A DNA stretch of 64,000 nt, taken from positions 26,407 through 90,406 of the forward strand of contig JBCCLJ010000003.1 of NCBI GenBank assembly GCA_039026915.1, given 5' to 3'. This document shows, piece by piece, positions 17,156-25,074 of this stretch; within the stretch, counting starts at the first letter, position 1, and each line of letters starts with the position of its first letter. Source of the stretch: JBCCLJ01 sp039026915 (GTDB lineage: Bacteria > Acidobacteriota > Thermoanaerobaculia > Multivoradales > Multivoraceae). The notes beneath the pieces are model-generated. The model did no database searches, was not told the DNA's origin, and worked only from the letters and a program-made list of their open reading frames with translations. The position numbers and the translations under genes are program-made.

Positions 17156-18568
17156 ATGCAACCCCCTCAGCTGCAGGTTCTCTCGGTTCGTTGTGTCAGC
17201 GAGCGCTGCGATCTGCGTCTGCCGTTTCAGTTCGGAATGGTGACGCTCGAGCAGGTGTCTCTGTGCACGGTCGAGGTGGAGATGACGTGCGACGGTCACG
17301 TCGTGCAGGGCTACTCGTCGGACCTGCTGGTTCCCAAGTGGTTCGAGAAGAACGCCGATCTCAGTCTGCAGCAGGACGCCGACAAGCTACGGCGTGCGAT
17401 CGAAGGGAGCGCGGCGCAGAGCGCGACGCTGGAACCTGGAAGTGCCTTCGCTCTTTGGCGCGAGCTCTTCGCCGCGCGAGTCGAAAGAGTGCCTGAGGGG
17501 GAGCGTCTGGTGCAGGGACTCGGCGTGTCGTTGATCGAGCGCGCGCTTCTCGACGGTCTCAGCCGGGCGACCCAAGCGCCCTTTGTTCAGGCTCTCTCTC
17601 CAGCCACGAGCGGCTACGACGGCGGGGCCCTGCATGCTGAGCTCGCCGGGACTCGGGGGCTCGAGCCGGCCGTTCCGCAAGCGATGCGAGTGCGACACAC
17701 CGTCGGCCTCGCCGATGCGCTGGCGACGCCGCTGGCTCAGCCCGACGACGGCCAGCCGACCTGCCTTCGCGACGATGTCCGGGCCTTCGGACTGGAGCTG
17801 TTCAAGCTCAAGGTCGGAGGGAAGATCGCAGCGGATGTCGAACGCCTTGCCGAGATCGCCGACGTCCTGGAGAACGAGACCTCCGACTACCGCGTCACCC
17901 TGGACGGCAACGAGCAGTACGGCAGTGTCGAGGACCTGCGGGAGCTCCTGGCGAGGCTGGAGGAGAACGCGCGCACGCGGCGCCTGGCGGCGAACATCCT
18001 CTACATCGAACAACCTCTGGCGCGGGCGAGGAGCTACGAGCCCGATCGCCTGATCGGCATCGAGCGTCTCGACGCGTACGGCGGTCTCATCCTGGACGAA
18101 GCGGACTGTGATCTGGACTCTTTCGAGAGAGCGCTGCGCCTCGGCTACCGAGGTGTCTCTGTGAAGAACTGCAAAGGTGTCTTCCGCGCCCTCGCCAACA
18201 GCGGACTCTGCGCCGTGAAGGCCGGGCGCTTCCAGTCCTCGGAGGATCTGACCAACGTACCGATCCTGCCACTGCAGCAGGATCTTGCGACGGCCGCGGC
18301 CCTCGGTCTCACGCACTCCGAGCGCAACGGGCATCACTATTTTCTGGGCCTCGATCACGTGCCCGAGAGCGAAGTCGAGGGCGCGCTCGCCGCGCATCCG
18401 GATCTCTATGAAGCGGGCGGGGGAGCGGCCGCCCTGCGCATCGAAGGCGGCGCGATCGCGCTCGGCAGCATTCTGGCGAAGGGATACGGAACGCATCTCG
18501 TGCCCGACATCACGGCGCGCGCGGCGTCGCCGCGGTGCGACTGGACGTGGCACGTCGAACGGTCGTGA
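17156..18568 (+). CDS. enolase-superfamily (mandelate racemase / muconate-lactonizing type) enzyme
   Basis: A 470-residue member of the enolase superfamily, longer than the usual 350-400. In the barrel I see the acid-base K-x-K at 217-219 (FKLKVGG), metal ligands Asp250 (LDGNE), Glu285 (YIEQPL) and Asp314/Glu315 (LDEAD), and lysines 337 and 340 (VKNCKG) where the MLE subgroup has its second catalytic Lys. Enzymes of this type abstract a proton next to a carboxylate and then racemise, eliminate or cycloisomerise; the substrate cannot be told from sequence. The N-terminal capping domain begins VLSVRC. I start at ATG 17156, since upstream codons overlap the divergent gene. It is first in a tight five-gene operon, 12 bases before the next gene, and lacks a clear ribosome site. 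Confidence 0.85.
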   Translation: MQPPQLQVLSVRCVSERCDLRLPFQFGMVTLEQVSLCTVEVEMTCDGHVVQGYSSDLLVPKWFEKNADLSLQQDADKLRRAIEGSAAQSATLEPGSAFALWRELFAARVERVPEGERLVQGLGVSLIERALLDGLSRATQAPFVQALSPATSGYDGGALHAELAGTRGLEPAVPQAMRVRHTVGLADALATPLAQPDDGQPTCLRDDVRAFGLELFKLKVGGKIAADVERLAEIADVLENETSDYRVTLDGNEQYGSVEDLRELLARLEENARTRRLAANILYIEQPLARARSYEPDRLIGIERLDAYGGLILDEADCDLDSFERALRLGYRGVSVKNCKGVFRALANSGLCAVKAGRFQSSEDLTNVPILPLQQDLATAAALGLTHSERNGHHYFLGLDHVPESEVEGALAAHPDLYEAGGGAAALRIEGGAIALGSILAKGYGTHLVPDITARAASPRCDWTWHVERS

Positions 18569-18580
18569 AGTGAGGAGCCT

Positions 18581-20008
18581 GTGACGGTGCAAGGAAACGA
18601 CTACGTCCGCCCGGGGCGCCTCCGTACGGCGGAGGAGTTCCTGGAGCAATGGCAGCAGCACGGCGACGATCTCGGCGTCGCCGAAGTGGTTCGCGGCGGT
18701 GACGGCCCTCTCGGATCGAGCGCGGAGCTCTTCGGCAAGAACCTCACGAACCGCTTCGCGAGTCACCCGATGGAAGGCTGGGACGGTTCTCGCGATGGCC
18801 GTCCGACGGAGCTGACGCTGCGCCGGTGGCGACGATTCGGCGAGAGTGGTGCGGCGCTGCTCTGGGGGTGCGAGGCGTTCTCCGTCGAGCCCGAGGGTCG
18901 CGCGAACCCGAACCAGCTCTGTTGGGGGCCCGAGGCGGCGGGCTCTCTGGAACGGCTGCGCGGTGCCCTTCAGGAAGGGAGTCAGAGCGCCGGTGCGACG
19001 CTCGATGAGCGCGCCGTCGGCCTCCAGCTGACGCATTCGGGACGCTGGTCCCGTCCCGAGGGCGACGCGGCGCCCCTGGTCCCCGCCTCGACCGAGCTCG
19101 ACGAGCGCGTCGGCGAGGTTCAGGTGCTGACCGACGGGGAACTCGAGCGCATCGGCGAGGGTTTCGTCGCTTCCGCCCGTTGCGCCTGGCAGGCGGGATT
19201 CGACTTCGTCGATGTCAAGTGCTGCCACGGCTACCTCCTGAACGAACTGCTCGGCGGCCGCCGGAGTGAGGGCACCTACCGTGGCCGCACCGGGGCTCAG
19301 CTCTTCGTCGAGCGCGTCATCGAAGCGATCCAGGGGGAGTGCCCGGGGCTCGGGCTCGGCGTTCGGATCTCGCTCGGAGACAGTCCGCCCTTCGCACCGG
19401 GAAACCGTGGCGTGGGTGTTCAGTCGCGGCTGGGCGAGGCCCAGCAGGGACTTGGCTTCGACATGATCGACGCCGACAGTGACGCGTGGGCCGATCCGGC
19501 GCTCTCTTTCCTGCGCTACGTCCAGGAGCTTGGCGTCCAAGCGGTGAACATCAGCTTGGGATGTCCCTACACGACACCGCATCTGCTGCGACCGGCGGCG
19601 TACCCGCCGAGCGACGGCTACCTGCCACCGGAAGATCCGCTGGCGGGGGTGGCGAGGCACCTGCGCGCCGCGCGTCTGGCTCGAGAGGAGTGTCCGGGAC
19701 TGCGCGTCGTCGGCAGCGGCTACAGCTACCTTCAGGAGTGGCTGAGCGCCGTCGCAGAGTACGAGATCGAGCAGGAGCGGGTCGACTTCGTCGGACTCGG
19801 GCGAATGATGCTGAGCTACCCCGAGTTCCCACGAGACGAGCTCGAGGCGCGCCCGCTGCGGCGCAAGCTGGTCTGCCGCACCTTCTCGGACTGCACGACC
19901 GCTCCGAGGCATCAGATGGTGTCGGGCTGCTACCCGTTGGACCCCTTCTACAAAGAACGCCCCGAGGCGGCGCGCGTTCGTGAGCTGCGACAGCGAGGGG
20001 TTGCTTGA
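18581..20008 (+). CDS. NADH:flavin oxidoreductase, Old Yellow Enzyme family, divergent
   Basis: A 475-residue FMN-dependent TIM-barrel protein related to Old Yellow Enzyme and 2,4-dienoyl-CoA reductase barrels. Family marks include L-T-N-R-F near residue 49, the LQLTHSGRWS strand with Gln, His and Arg, and HGYLLNELLGG followed by a short R-x3-G-T-Y-R-G-R-T-G variant of the usual NxRxDxYGG loop. GVRIS and NISLGCPY follow. A C-terminal Cys cluster (C-R-T-F-S-D-C-T-T-A-P, then SGCYP) resembles iron-sulphur regions of larger family members but is spaced differently. It should reduce an activated C=C or C=N bond. GTG start with GAGGAG just upstream. Its stop overlaps the permease start as TTGA, which supports a shared pathway with the enolase-type enzyme. 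Confidence 0.82.
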   Translation: MTVQGNDYVRPGRLRTAEEFLEQWQQHGDDLGVAEVVRGGDGPLGSSAELFGKNLTNRFASHPMEGWDGSRDGRPTELTLRRWRRFGESGAALLWGCEAFSVEPEGRANPNQLCWGPEAAGSLERLRGALQEGSQSAGATLDERAVGLQLTHSGRWSRPEGDAAPLVPASTELDERVGEVQVLTDGELERIGEGFVASARCAWQAGFDFVDVKCCHGYLLNELLGGRRSEGTYRGRTGAQLFVERVIEAIQGECPGLGLGVRISLGDSPPFAPGNRGVGVQSRLGEAQQGLGFDMIDADSDAWADPALSFLRYVQELGVQAVNISLGCPYTTPHLLRPAAYPPSDGYLPPEDPLAGVARHLRAARLAREECPGLRVVGSGYSYLQEWLSAVAEYEIEQERVDFVGLGRMMLSYPEFPRDELEARPLRRKLVCRTFSDCTTAPRHQMVSGCYPLDPFYKERPEAARVRELRQRGVA

Positions 20009-21414
20009 GCGCCGGCGACCTGCAGGACGTCCAGCGTGGCTTGCGCATGGCGAACCCTCCGGACCCTGCAGAGTTGCGGGCCGAGGTCGTCGAGCTGCGG
20101 CGCCTCGAGACGCTCCCGCCGCTGCGCAGGGCGTCGGGCTACTTCCGAGTCGTTGGTCCCGGCTATCTGCAGAGCGCCATGACGCTCGGTGGCGGCACGG
20201 CTACCGCGGCGCTCTTCTCCGGCGCCCTCTTCGGCTACGAGTTGCTCTGGGTGGCTCCGGTGGCGATGCTGCTCGGGATCGTCATGTTGGCCGCCGTCTC
20301 ACACCAGACGCTGTCGACCGGTCAACGTCCCTTCGATGCCATGCGCCGTTTTGCCGGGGCGCCGCTCGCCTGGGCCTGGGCTCTGGGGGCGCTGGCTGCT
20401 TCCGTGATTTGGCACTTTCCTCAGTACGCCCTCGCTTCGTCGATGCTCGTCGATGTCTCGGAGGCGCTCGGTCTCGGCAGTCCTCCGCGCTTCCTCATGG
20501 GTCTGGTGGTCCTGGCGTGGGCGGTGCTGCTGTCGATGCTCTACGCTTCGGGGACCTGGGTACGGGCCTACGAGCAGATCCTTCGCTGGATGGTCTGGGG
20601 CATCGTGCTGGCGATGGCTCTGGTCGTGCTGCGTACCGGGATCGGCGATCCGCTCGACCTCTTGCGCGGACTGGTGCCGAGTATTCCCGAGAGCCGCAAC
20701 GGCGTGGCCGGTACGACGCTGATTCTCAGCGGTCTCTCCGCCGCCGTCGGCATCAACATGGTCTTTCTGTATCCCTACACGCTTCTTGCTCGGGGATGGG
20801 GGCGCAACCACCGTCGGCTTGCCCGTTTCGATCTCGTGCTCGGGATGTTCGTGCCGTACGTCCTCGCAAGCGGCCTGATCGTGCTCGCAGCGGCGAACAC
20901 GCTGCACCTCGATCCGAGCTACAGCGGTCAGCGTCTACAGCCCGTCGAGGCTGCGCAGGTGCTGGGCACCGTGATCGGACCGACGCTCGGGCGAGTCGTC
21001 TTCGGCGCCGGCATTCTGGCGATGGCGCTGAGCTCGATCACGCTGCAGATGCTCTGCTGCGGCTTCGTCTGCGCCGAGGTCTTCGGCTGGAAGTTCGGCG
21101 GCACGCGCTACCGCCTGGCGACGCTGCTTCCGGTTCCCGGTGTGCTCGGTGCGGCGTTCTGGAGCGACATCGCCGTCTGGATCGCCGTGCCGACGAACAT
21201 CGTCTGCGGCCTCTTCCTGCCGGCGGCCTATCTGGGCTTCGTTCGGCTGCAGCGGAGTCGCGACTATCTCGGTCAGGACGTTCCCGAAGGTCTCGGCGGA
21301 CGAGTCTGGTGGTCCGCCATGGTGGCCATCTCGCTCTTCCTTCTGACCTTTCTCGGTTGGTACGTGGTGACCAACGGTCCCGGCTATCTCGAGCGCTTCG
21401 TAGGAGCCGCGTGA
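20005..21414 (+). CDS. Nramp-related membrane transporter lacking the metal-site motifs
   Basis: A 469-residue protein with about eleven membrane helices and the Nramp opening G-P-G-Y-L near residue 51, followed by LLWVAPVAMLLGIVML. In true Nramp metal importers helix 1 carries D-P-G-N and helix 6 M-P-H. Here helix 1 reads M-T-L-G-G-G-T-A and helix 6 reads F-L-Y-P-Y-T (near residue 251), so the known metal ligands are absent. It is best read as an Nramp/APC-fold permease for another substrate, perhaps the organic compound processed by neighbouring enzymes. TTG start in a TTGA overlap; an ATG at 20047 would remove 14 residues and is possible. Its stop and the next ATG share one base. Confidence 0.78.
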   Translation: MSAGDLQDVQRGLRMANPPDPAELRAEVVELRRLETLPPLRRASGYFRVVGPGYLQSAMTLGGGTATAALFSGALFGYELLWVAPVAMLLGIVMLAAVSHQTLSTGQRPFDAMRRFAGAPLAWAWALGALAASVIWHFPQYALASSMLVDVSEALGLGSPPRFLMGLVVLAWAVLLSMLYASGTWVRAYEQILRWMVWGIVLAMALVVLRTGIGDPLDLLRGLVPSIPESRNGVAGTTLILSGLSAAVGINMVFLYPYTLLARGWGRNHRRLARFDLVLGMFVPYVLASGLIVLAAANTLHLDPSYSGQRLQPVEAAQVLGTVIGPTLGRVVFGAGILAMALSSITLQMLCCGFVCAEVFGWKFGGTRYRLATLLPVPGVLGAAFWSDIAVWIAVPTNIVCGLFLPAAYLGFVRLQRSRDYLGQDVPEGLGGRVWWSAMVAISLFLLTFLGWYVVTNGPGYLERFVGAA

Positions 21415-22583
21415 TGGGGGCTCCTGCCGCCGCCGTCGATCGGGCGCCGCTCGAAGCGCTCGTCGGGCAGACCGACGCTGACTCCCGCGAACGCAGACTC
21501 TGCTTCGCTGCGTGCCACGTCGTCCTGAAGCCGGGCTACTCCAGCGTCAACCACAGCGCGCGCCAGCCCGGTCGTGCGGAAGAAGTCGCCGAGTGGGTCG
21601 ATTGGGAGGCGACCGGAGTCGTACGCAAGAAGCTCGACGCGCTCGGCTTCGGCATTGCCGAAGCGATGGACACCGCACAGCGCTTCGAACTCGGCTGGGC
21701 TTCGGCGCGACGCTTGATCGAGCTCTGCGGCACGCTACCGCTGGCACAACCGTGGGTCGCCGGTGCCGGATCGGACCAGGCCTCCTGCAACTCGCTGCCC
21801 GAGCTGGTCGACGCCGTCGTGGAGCAGGTGCAGACGATCCAGTCCCACGGGGGCTCGGCGGTGCTCTTGCCTCAGGTGTGGCTCGTCGGTCGCGGCGAGG
21901 AGACGACCGTCGACTTCTACCGGTCTGTCGTCGAGCAGGTCGACGGTCCGCTGATCGTGCACTGGCTCGGCGAGATGTTCGCACCGCAGCTCGCGGGGTA
22001 CTTTCCCGGTGCCTCCTTCCGCCGGGTTCTCGAGCTCGACCCCGAGAAGGTGCGGGGCGCCAAGATCTCGCTGCTCGACGCAGAGCGGGAGGTGGCGATT
22101 CGTCGAGAGATGGCGTCGCGCGACCAGCTTCTGTTCACGGGTGACGATTGGAACTTTCCAGAGCTGATCGGCGGTGAGGGAACGGCCGAGCGCACCGTGC
22201 CCTTCGGCCGACTGGTCGTCGGCATGGGCGACTTCAGCCACGCCCTACTCGGAGTGCTCGGCCCGGTCGCTCGCCCCGCCTCCCTGGCGCTCGAGCTTCT
22301 GGCGCGTGGCCACGCCGGCGACTTTCGGCGCCTGATGAACCCCTGTGCCGAACTCGGTCGCCGGATGTTCGAAGAACCGACGAGCCTCTACAAGTGCGGG
22401 GTCGCCTTTCTTTCCTGGCTCAGCGGTGCCCAGGAGAACGCTCAGCTGGTGAACCATCTGGAACTCGAACGCCCGCCGGAACACTACGAGGCGCTCTATC
22501 GTCTAGCCTGTGAGGCCGGCACGTTTTCGGACGCCGAGCTTGCGGCCGATCGGTACGAACGCTGGGAGCAAGGCAACGCCTGA
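21414..22583 (+). CDS. DUF993 family protein, dihydrodipicolinate-synthase-like barrel
   Basis: A 389-residue protein matching my recollection of DUF993, a family related to the dihydrodipicolinate synthase/aldolase TIM barrels. Family-like segments are GFGIAEAMDTAQRFELGW, AGSDQ, LIVHWLGEMFAP, KISLLDAEREVAIRR, TGDDWNFPELIGG and YKCGVAFLSWLSG. The lysine in the KISLLDA segment is a candidate Schiff-base residue, as in class I aldolases, but this is inferred. DUF993 proteins are usually found next to sugar-oxidation or inositol-like genes and have no settled reaction. Here it follows the permease with a one-base TGATG overlap and precedes the acyl-CoA ligase by 14 bases. It probably cleaves or condenses a keto acid made by the upstream enzymes. 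Confidence 0.8.
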   Translation: MGAPAAAVDRAPLEALVGQTDADSRERRLCFAACHVVLKPGYSSVNHSARQPGRAEEVAEWVDWEATGVVRKKLDALGFGIAEAMDTAQRFELGWASARRLIELCGTLPLAQPWVAGAGSDQASCNSLPELVDAVVEQVQTIQSHGGSAVLLPQVWLVGRGEETTVDFYRSVVEQVDGPLIVHWLGEMFAPQLAGYFPGASFRRVLELDPEKVRGAKISLLDAEREVAIRREMASRDQLLFTGDDWNFPELIGGEGTAERTVPFGRLVVGMGDFSHALLGVLGPVARPASLALELLARGHAGDFRRLMNPCAELGRRMFEEPTSLYKCGVAFLSWLSGAQENAQLVNHLELERPPEHYEALYRLACEAGTFSDAELAADRYERWEQGNA

Positions 22584-22597
22584 GGAGGTACCCGACC

Positions 22598-24148
22598 ATG
22601 GCAGAGAATCTGGCAACCCTCGCTGAAGAAGCACTCGCTCGCCTCGGCGAACGCAAGTCTCTCGTCTTCGAGGGACAGGAGTTCACCAATGCGCAGACGC
22701 TGGCTCAGGCGCGACGTCTGCAGCGGGCCTTCGGTCAGCTCGGAGTGGAAAAGGGACGAATCGGTGCACTCTGTATGGTCAACCATCCGGTGGTCTACCC
22801 GGTCTTCCAGGGGCTCTTTCGAACCGGCGGTGCCGCGGTGCCGGTCATGTTCCAGCTGCAGGCACGTGAGCTGCGCTTCATTCTCGAAGACACGGCGGCC
22901 CATCTCCTGGTCACCGACACGGCCAACCTGGAGAAAGCGCTCGAGGCCAGCGAAGGGCTCGACGCGCTCCGTTGGATCGTCGTGAGAGGGCTCGAGGGCT
23001 CCCCGCCCGCGGACAATGTGCTCTCGCTCGAGTCGCTTCTGGAAGAGCCGGAGCTCGACGAGCTGCCGCCGATCGCCGGCGAAGACCTCGGCCTGCTGCT
23101 CTACACGTCCGGCACGACCGGAGTACCCAAGGGAGCCATGCTCTCTCACGCCAACCTGATTGCCTCCGCCGAGGCCTCGCGCGCGGCCGGCGAGCTCGAA
23201 CGACTGGAGAAGGGGAGGGTGAGTCTGAGCGCGATGCCGATGGCGCACATCTTCGGCGTCGGCGTGATGAACGGTGGTTACCTGACGCCCGAACGTCTCG
23301 CCGATGGCTACATGGTGCAAATGCCCTGGTTCGAGCCCGTGCAGTTCATGAGCCTCATTCAGGAGCATCGTTGCAGCTCGATGCCCGCGGTCCCGACGAT
23401 GCTCGCGCTGCTGCTGAATCACCCGGAGGTCGACAGCTACGACCTCACCTCGCTCGAGGAGGTCGTCTGCGGCGCGTCGCCCCTGCCCGTGGAGGTTGCC
23501 AAGGCCTTCAGTGCGAAGTTCGGCTGTCGCGTCCGCGAGATCTACGGCATGACGGAGAGCACCGGAATCGGAAGCGCCAATCGCCTCTCAGACGACTATC
23601 GTCCGGGTTCCGCTGGGAAGGCCTATCCCGGGACCGAGGTCCGGATCGCGGATGAGGACGGCAACGAGGTGCCGGTTGGAGAGAGCGGCGAGATCACTCT
23701 GCGTGGCCCGAGCATCATGATGGGCTACCTCAACCGACCCGAGGCGACGGCCGAGACGATTCGCGACGGCTGGCTGCACACCGGCGATGTGGGGCACGTC
23801 GACGAAGAGGGGTTTCTCTTCATCGTCGATCGCAAGAAGGACATGATCATCCGCGGCGGTGAGAACATCTATCCGGCGGAGCTCGAAGGGGTGCTCTACG
23901 AGCACTCCGCGGTCGCCGAAGCGGCGGTTGTCGGCGTACCGGACGACGTCTACGGTGAGGCCGTGGTCGCCATCGTCGTGCTGAAGCCCGGCGATGAGGC
24001 GAGCGAGGCGGAGCTCATCTCGTTCGTGCGGGAGCGCACGACCCCCTTCAAGGCTCCTGCGAAGGTCCTGTTCCGTCAGGAAGAGCTGCCCAAGAGCGGC
24101 GTCGGCAAGATTCTTCGCCGGGTGCTACGCGACGAGGCTGCCAGCTGA
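22598..24148 (+). CDS. AMP-forming acyl-CoA ligase (fatty acid/aromatic acid type)
   Basis: A 516-residue adenylate-forming enzyme that converts a carboxylic acid, ATP and CoA to acyl-CoA, AMP and pyrophosphate. The P-loop-like motif Y-T-S-G-T-T-G-V-P-K-G, then YGMTES, GWLHTGDVG, and the hinge and C-terminal DRKKDMIIRGGENIYP are intact. The adenylation lysine is present near the end (PKSGVGKILRR). The ribosome site GAGGAGG precedes ATG 22598. It closes the operon begun at 17156. Sequence alone does not fix the acid; medium-chain, branched or aromatic acids are all possible. A convergent hairpin follows the stop. Confidence 0.92.
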   Translation: MAENLATLAEEALARLGERKSLVFEGQEFTNAQTLAQARRLQRAFGQLGVEKGRIGALCMVNHPVVYPVFQGLFRTGGAAVPVMFQLQARELRFILEDTAAHLLVTDTANLEKALEASEGLDALRWIVVRGLEGSPPADNVLSLESLLEEPELDELPPIAGEDLGLLLYTSGTTGVPKGAMLSHANLIASAEASRAAGELERLEKGRVSLSAMPMAHIFGVGVMNGGYLTPERLADGYMVQMPWFEPVQFMSLIQEHRCSSMPAVPTMLALLLNHPEVDSYDLTSLEEVVCGASPLPVEVAKAFSAKFGCRVREIYGMTESTGIGSANRLSDDYRPGSAGKAYPGTEVRIADEDGNEVPVGESGEITLRGPSIMMGYLNRPEATAETIRDGWLHTGDVGHVDEEGFLFIVDRKKDMIIRGGENIYPAELEGVLYEHSAVAEAAVVGVPDDVYGEAVVAIVVLKPGDEASEAELISFVRERTTPFKAPAKVLFRQEELPKSGVGKILRRVLRDEAAS

Positions 24149-24169
24149 GGTCGAGCGTCGCTGGGCGGC

Positions 24170-24182
24170 GCCTTCTGAAGGC
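24170..24182. terminator. short symmetric hairpin between convergent genes
   Basis: GCCTTC-T-GAAGGC lies in the 35-base gap between the acyl-CoA ligase stop and the convergent ABM gene stop. It is a six-base stem around one base (effectively five with a three-base loop). There is no T-tract on either side, so intrinsic termination would be weak. Confidence 0.3.
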
Positions 24183-24183
24183 A

Positions 24184-24495
24184 TCACGAACCCGGCTGGG
24201 AGCGTAGAAAAGCCTGACCCGGCCTCGCCGCGTGCGCCAGCGGGCAGCTGAAGGCGAAGTCGCCGATCTCGTTGCGCTGCAGAGCGCCCCAGAGCTGGTC
24301 CTGGGTGCGGAAGGTCGTGCTGGCGGTGAAGCGGAACGGAGAGCTCGGATCGTCGTTGCGTCGCAGTGCGGCAGAAACGAAGCCTCGTTGGCAGGCGAGG
24401 AACTCCTTGAAGCGCATCCAGCGCTCCTCGAAGTGGCTTTCGCGGCCGGGCGGAACCTCGATGACGTTCGTCAGGGTCACGGTCTCGTTTCGCAT
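24184..24495 (-). CDS. antibiotic-biosynthesis-monooxygenase (ABM) domain protein
   Basis: A 103-residue single-domain protein of the dimeric alpha/beta-barrel fold. The opening TLTNVIEVPPGRESHFEERW and the middle GFVSAALRRNDDPSSPFRFTASTTFRTQDQLWGAL match the beta-alpha-beta pattern of ABM and haem-degrading-like domains (PPGRE-E-W, then strand, then W). Such proteins act as cofactor-free monooxygenases on quinols or polyketides, or bind haem; this one lacks diagnostic residues for either. It starts three bases after the MarR stop and is surely co-transcribed with it. With the AhpD-like protein across the promoter it suggests a small quinone, thiol or oxidant response unit. Confidence 0.7.
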   Translation of the reverse strand: MRNETVTLTNVIEVPPGRESHFEERWMRFKEFLACQRGFVSAALRRNDDPSSPFRFTASTTFRTQDQLWGALQRNEIGDFAFSCPLAHAARPGQAFLRSQPGS

Positions 24496-24498
24496 GCT

Positions 24499-24969
24499 TC
24501 AATCCTCCGTCTGTGACGATTTCGCTTCGATGGCCTCGCGAATGAGGCGGAGAAGTTCGATCGCCGGGTCGATGTTCTCTTCGGACGTTCGCGCCACGAG
24601 CTCGTGGCGCAGTTCCTCCAGCCAAGCCGTTTCGGCCTGCTGAAGAGCCTCGAGCCGCTGCTCTCCGCTGCGCGTGAGCGCCAGGAGCTTGGCTCTCTTG
24701 TGGTCGGGGTTGGAGCGCAGCTCGGCAACACCTTCCTCAACCAGGAGATCGGCAACGCGCTGCACGCTCTGGCGTGTCAGGGCCAGCCGTCGAGCAAGCG
24801 AAGCGACGGTCATCGGCGTCTCGGCGACGCGCTCCAGCACGCGGCCCTGAGCCACCGAGAGACCCGCTGGACGCGCCACGGTCTCTCGGCCCCGATGGAC
24901 CGAGGAGTCGAGCTTGGAGGCCTCAGCCAAGAGCTGGCCAAGTGGTGTCGTCGCTTGCATTGACAGCAT
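24499..24969 (-). CDS. MarR family transcriptional regulator
   Basis: A winged-helix repressor of the MarR family, 156 residues from ATG 24969. The helix-turn-helix is clear (TPMTVASLARRLALTRQSVQRVADLLVEEG), followed by the wing (NPDHKRAKLLALTRSGEQRL) and dimerisation helices at both ends. Starts at ATG 24960 (three residues shorter) or TTG 24996 (nine longer) are possible; no strong ribosome site distinguishes them. A perfect 16-base palindrome covers the start codon itself, and more half-sites lie just upstream, so strong autoregulation is likely. No conserved redox cysteines are present, so the signal is more likely a small aromatic ligand. It forms a two-gene operon with the ABM protein and is divergent from the AhpD-like gene. 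Confidence 0.92.
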   Translation of the reverse strand: MLSMQATTPLGQLLAEASKLDSSVHRGRETVARPAGLSVAQGRVLERVAETPMTVASLARRLALTRQSVQRVADLLVEEGVAELRSNPDHKRAKLLALTRSGEQRLEALQQAETAWLEELRHELVARTSEENIDPAIELLRLIREAIEAKSSQTED

Positions 24970-24976
24970 GCTGTCA
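24961..24976. promoter_or_regulatory. perfect 16-base palindrome, likely MarR operator 1
   Basis: TGACAGCATGCTGTCA reads identically on both strands and overlaps the ATG at 24969 of the MarR gene. It shares the GACAG/CTGTC half-site with the second operator cluster a short distance upstream. Binding here would block translation-proximal transcription of the regulator operon. Confidence 0.65.
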
Positions 24977-24985
24977 GAGTAAGTG

Positions 24986-25015
24986 TTGACTGTCAAGTCG
25001 ACAGTCGACTGTCAA
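24986..25015. promoter_or_regulatory. cluster of GACTGTC half-sites, likely MarR operators 2 and 3
   Basis: GACTGTC occurs at 24988-24994 and 25007-25013 and its reverse complement GACAGTC at 25000-25006. The last two form a perfect 14-base palindrome (25000-25013). GACTGTCAA is also directly repeated with a 19-base period. The cluster lies between the divergent MarR and AhpD-like genes and contains TTGACA-like sequences on the minus strand. A TAGTAT hexamer at 25037-25042 could be the -10 of the plus-strand gene, which this cluster would occlude. Confidence 0.65.
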
Positions 25016-25074
25016 TCTGGAGAGAGCGTGAGCGGGTAGTATCCGAACTCTGAATAGGCCAAAAGGAGGACGGT

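Noticed and set aside
17387..19912. 841-codon open frame on the minus strand
   Set aside because: It covers the enolase-type and OYE genes in reverse, with no recognisable domain, so it is a shadow.
19980..21413. Extension of the DUF993 frame far upstream
   Set aside because: The upstream part overlaps the permease and is Arg/Ala-rich nonsense; DUF993 similarity begins at the ATG 21414.
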